Below are positions 61,293 through 64,000 of a DNA stretch of 64,000 bases, one piece after another. The stretch is from Trichoplax adhaerens (lineage: Eukaryota; Placozoa; Uniplacotomia; Trichoplacea; Trichoplacidae), in NCBI RefSeq assembly GCF_000150275.1, contig NW_002060958.1, positions 690,272 to 754,271 on the forward strand, in the 5' to 3' direction. Each line of letters opens with the position of its first letter. The stretch's first letter is position 1. A program made the position numbers and the translations under genes. Under the pieces are notes generated by a model, which ran no database searches, was not told the DNA's origin, and saw only the letters and a list, made by a program, of their open reading frames with translations.

Positions 61293-61356
61293 AAGTAAAT
61301 CTAAACCAAGATGTCGAAAGTGGTAATTCAGTAAACGATTCTCCGCAATTTTCCAA
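61293..61356 (-). pseudogene. LRR-exon remnant upstream of the receptor gene
   Basis: After CATCAG the frame reads WKIAENRLLNYHFRHLGLDL, a clear LRR, followed by GTAAAG. Its 64-nt length breaks the array phase, so it cannot be a working module. It lies 4.8 kb before the receptor's first exon. Confidence 0.45.
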
Positions 61357-61934
61357 CTGATGAGAAGAAGTAGAAAATTTAAACGCATATTTAAGATATT
61401 TAAAATAATTTGAAATCCATCCGTATTGCAACCGTTTATAGATTGCTTTTGCAATAAACCAATTCCCAACATGAAGTACTTTAACATCTGTATTACTCTC
61501 TCAAGGAAATAGCATGTTGCAGCTGTATGATAAAACGTGACTCCTTTTAAATTTCGCTAATACAATCACATAAACAAATTCAGGTCTATCACGTACAATT
61601 TCAAGGCAACTGAAGTATTTTGCTGGCTTGCAAAAATTTTTATTGACAGTACGATAACTAGAAATTTTCTCAACTATCAACAGATTTATATTTAATCTTT
61701 AGATAACAGGTAACATTTGCTATTAAATAATCTCTTTAACCTATCAATTAGATTTCACTTTTATCTAATTTTTGCTTCTGTCACTTGCGTATAATAAATA
61801 TTTTAAGAAATACTGGTATGGTCATTACCCAAGTGCTATATTGAAAGAATATTATAGTATCGTTTATCTCTATTATTTCGCAAATAGCGTATGCTAGCTT
61901 TTATTAAAATCATTACATTGTATGACATACGAGC

Positions 61935-62497
61935 TATCACAAACCAACTTCGTGACAAAGATAACGTAAAGCAAATCTCTAAATTACCATAGCTCCGGGC
62001 TTCAGTGTCTCTTAACTACCTCACAAGAATTTAGACGCCTTTGCTTCTACGTTAAAACAACTATAAAACTCTTCTTTTATTCAACTATCTGCCGAGCTTA
62101 AATACCCTTCGGCAGCTATCATGTATGAGTCATAAAAGTTCACGAACTTTAGCTCATGTTGGATAGCTAAATTAATACAGACATTATTCATAATTCTGGA
62201 CTTTTACTGAACGATCTAGATAATTAGACTACATGATGTCCATATACACAATTATTTATAGTATCACCTATAATTGAATATCTTCAGGATATTCATCACA
62301 AGCGTTACAAGACGTAACACTATCATCAATTAATATTAGTTACCTTATGAGAACTCTTACTACAATACAGCATAATTTACTGTAACAAAATAATAACTAC
62401 TGTAGTTCTTACTGTAAGTCATTATTAGTTATCTCCATATATAAATGTTAAACACTAAATCTAGTCATTTACTCTTCACGCTGGTTCGTACCATGAA
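61935..62497 (-). repeat. R2 element, copy g (full-length, subfamily I)
   Basis: The full-length partner of copy b. On the minus strand: left end CATGGTACGAACCAGCGTG, a TATTTAAG box near 62090, the core AGCAAAGGCGTCTAAATTC near 62030, and end hairpin arms TGTCACGAA and TTTGTGATA. Confidence 0.8.
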
Positions 62498-63319
62498 ACG
62501 AGCATATTAATTCTTTCTCAGTAAGGTTGAGAAATCAGTGCAAGTTTAAGTGTAATTTGAAAATCAGCAATGTGCACATATTCAATCATCCACTATCTTA
62601 TACACTCACGTTTTTATTGTGTAGCAAAGGGGTATCTATCTCCAAATATTAGTCACTTTCACACAAGTATTAACGGAATAACTTGAGCTTAAATAAACCT
62701 TTATTACGAATTCAGTTATAATAAAAAAGCTAGTCTTAGATGACAGGAGAGTACGAAAGAATCAAACGAGAGTTAAATCCTTTTGCTTATATAATATTCA
62801 ACATCAATTGATCATAAAAATGATATAAACAAAATCTATGCTACATTACCCTAAGTCTTATCTATGAGATTAGTATAATAAATTCTTATAACTTATAGTA
62901 GTCTTAGCTACCATTACAATACGATTCTTTCGACATAACAGTATGTTATTAAAATAACAAATCGATATTTACATAAGCATTCATAACACAATAGGTGAAT
63001 ATTGTAATTATAATGTTACGGCCATTCTTAGGAATGGCAGTAATAACAACAATACCATATGACTACTGTACCAATCTTAACAATCACACACATCTTTAAA
63101 ATAAATCGACCGGCATGAGCACTTTCAGTTGCATCATGTAAGTCCAGCGTTTACATCTATGTGAAAGCTACTTCACTACATATTGCAATATTGAGTGGCA
63201 ACGCGACGTAGAGCAACTTTTCATAGAAGCGTAATTTCGTTGTCTTAAGATAGCTTATGTAAGAATACACCAACACGGACTTCCAGATATCTCTAGAAGT
63301 CCATGGATATGAATTTGTC

Positions 63320-63960
63320 TATGTACTAGGGGATAGAAATAGCCCTAGCTTGCAACTAAGATTGAGAGTGTGTCTAATATGTAATACTGTGAATTAGAAT
63401 ATCAATAATTATAAGTTGATGTTATAATGCAGATATAATTAAGATTTAAAACAGTCGGGCCTCTAATTTATTTAGAAATCGCAATCTACTTTATTATCCG
63501 CGAGGCTGCAGTCTATATAGAATTTGATATCTAGAACCAGTTCAACTATAAGAGTCACCTCATCTTTCTGAAACTAACCAATTAATGCTCTAAAAAGTCT
63601 TCATTTGTATGAATTTAACACAGTGTAATCCCATTACATTTTTTTATCAGTATTACATTGATCAGTTCCTAATAGTAATCTAACAAAGATATGTTAGACT
63701 ATAATACTAAGATATTTCATTTAGACATAGAAACTGTACTTTCAACCTTAACGTCAGGCAATATAGTCTGATGTAAATAGTCTGTAATTACTATTTGAGT
63801 CCAGCTAATCCCAAATTAAGGATTACCCTACTTACACTTACACTGTGAAGCAGTAAAGTTAAATTTAAGGAAATCGCAAACATTACTGATAACAAGCATA
63901 TATCAAAAGTAACTTTGAAATAATGTACATGTCAAGAATGTTACTTTCATGGCATTATGA
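63320..63960 (+). repeat. R3 long repeat, copy 2
   Basis: Collinear and same-strand match to 48620-49260, more diverged in the first 150 bases. It may run past the window end. Confidence 0.6.
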
Positions 63961-64000
63961 TCCCTGATTTCATACTTCTGAAATATTATCTAATTGCTAA

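Larger units (their letters stand above)
56477..64000. other. Intergenic, about 7.5 kb, no supported gene
   Basis: 56477-58600 shows nothing I can identify. Beyond it lie R1 copies, direct and tandem repeats, two LRR-exon remnants, R2 copy g and R3 copy 2. The overlapping open frames at 61249-61487 hold only the LRR remnant. Confidence 0.55.

Noticed and set aside
35881-62497. R2 end hairpin (loop AGTTCGT) as a tRNA T-arm, i.e. a tRNA-derived SINE
   Set aside because: The loop is not TTCGAAT-like in most copies and no A box or acceptor stem is present.

Overview
This is AT-rich DNA (roughly two-thirds A+T by eye) with spliceosomal introns (GTAAGT/GTAAGA/GTGAGT donors, AG acceptors), long non-coding stretches and many diverged repeats. 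The gene content is animal: a leucine-rich-repeat GPCR of the LGR/relaxin-receptor type and a mosaic extracellular protein carrying LRRNT, LRRCT, MAM, kringle and SRCR domains. This points to a metazoan, perhaps an early-branching one such as a placozoan or cnidarian. That placement is an inference from gene style and base composition, not from a search. Most coding exons are short (60-118 nt) and were found by reading splice sites, reading phase and protein motifs by hand.

Layout. (1) 1-7100, minus strand: the 5' part of an LRR gene (gene B) with a signal-peptide exon, an LRRNT exon and seven LRR exons; its 3' end lies beyond base 1. (2) 7101-14741: non-coding, with repeats. (3) 14742-22020, plus strand: gene A, 18 exons whose lengths add up to one open frame of 862 codons: signal peptide, LRRNT, LRRCT, MAM, kringle, SRCR, SRCR, MAM and a hydrophobic C-terminal tail. 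(4) 22021-24227: a possible alternative last exon of gene A and a weak two-exon gene for a small secreted protein. (5) 24228-56476, minus strand: a 32-kb LGR-type receptor gene. I place a signal-peptide exon, an LRRNT exon, 40 LRR exons all in the same phase, and one 7TM exon. The exons add up to 4173 nt, or 1390 codons plus stop. (6) 56477-64000: non-coding, with repeats and decayed LRR exons.

How the parts relate. Gene B and the receptor gene share the same 5' design: a signal-peptide exon ending in phase 1, an LRRNT exon of exactly 118 nt, then 72-nt LRR exons in phase 2. They are probably tandem paralogues. Inside the receptor gene the twenty 5' LRR exons are all exactly 72 nt, while the twenty nearest the membrane range from 60 to 84 nt. 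Dead LRR exons lie among and outside the live ones, which looks like ongoing gain and loss of repeat exons.

The non-coding part is dominated by dispersed families. R1 encodes a short hydrophobic peptide whose frame survives in diverged copies. R2 (seven copies) carries a TATA-like box, a GGCGTCTAA core and hairpins kept by wobble and paired changes, and may be a structured RNA. R3 and R4 are pairs of long repeats, and there is one LTR-like element. Copies of all of these lie in introns of the receptor gene.
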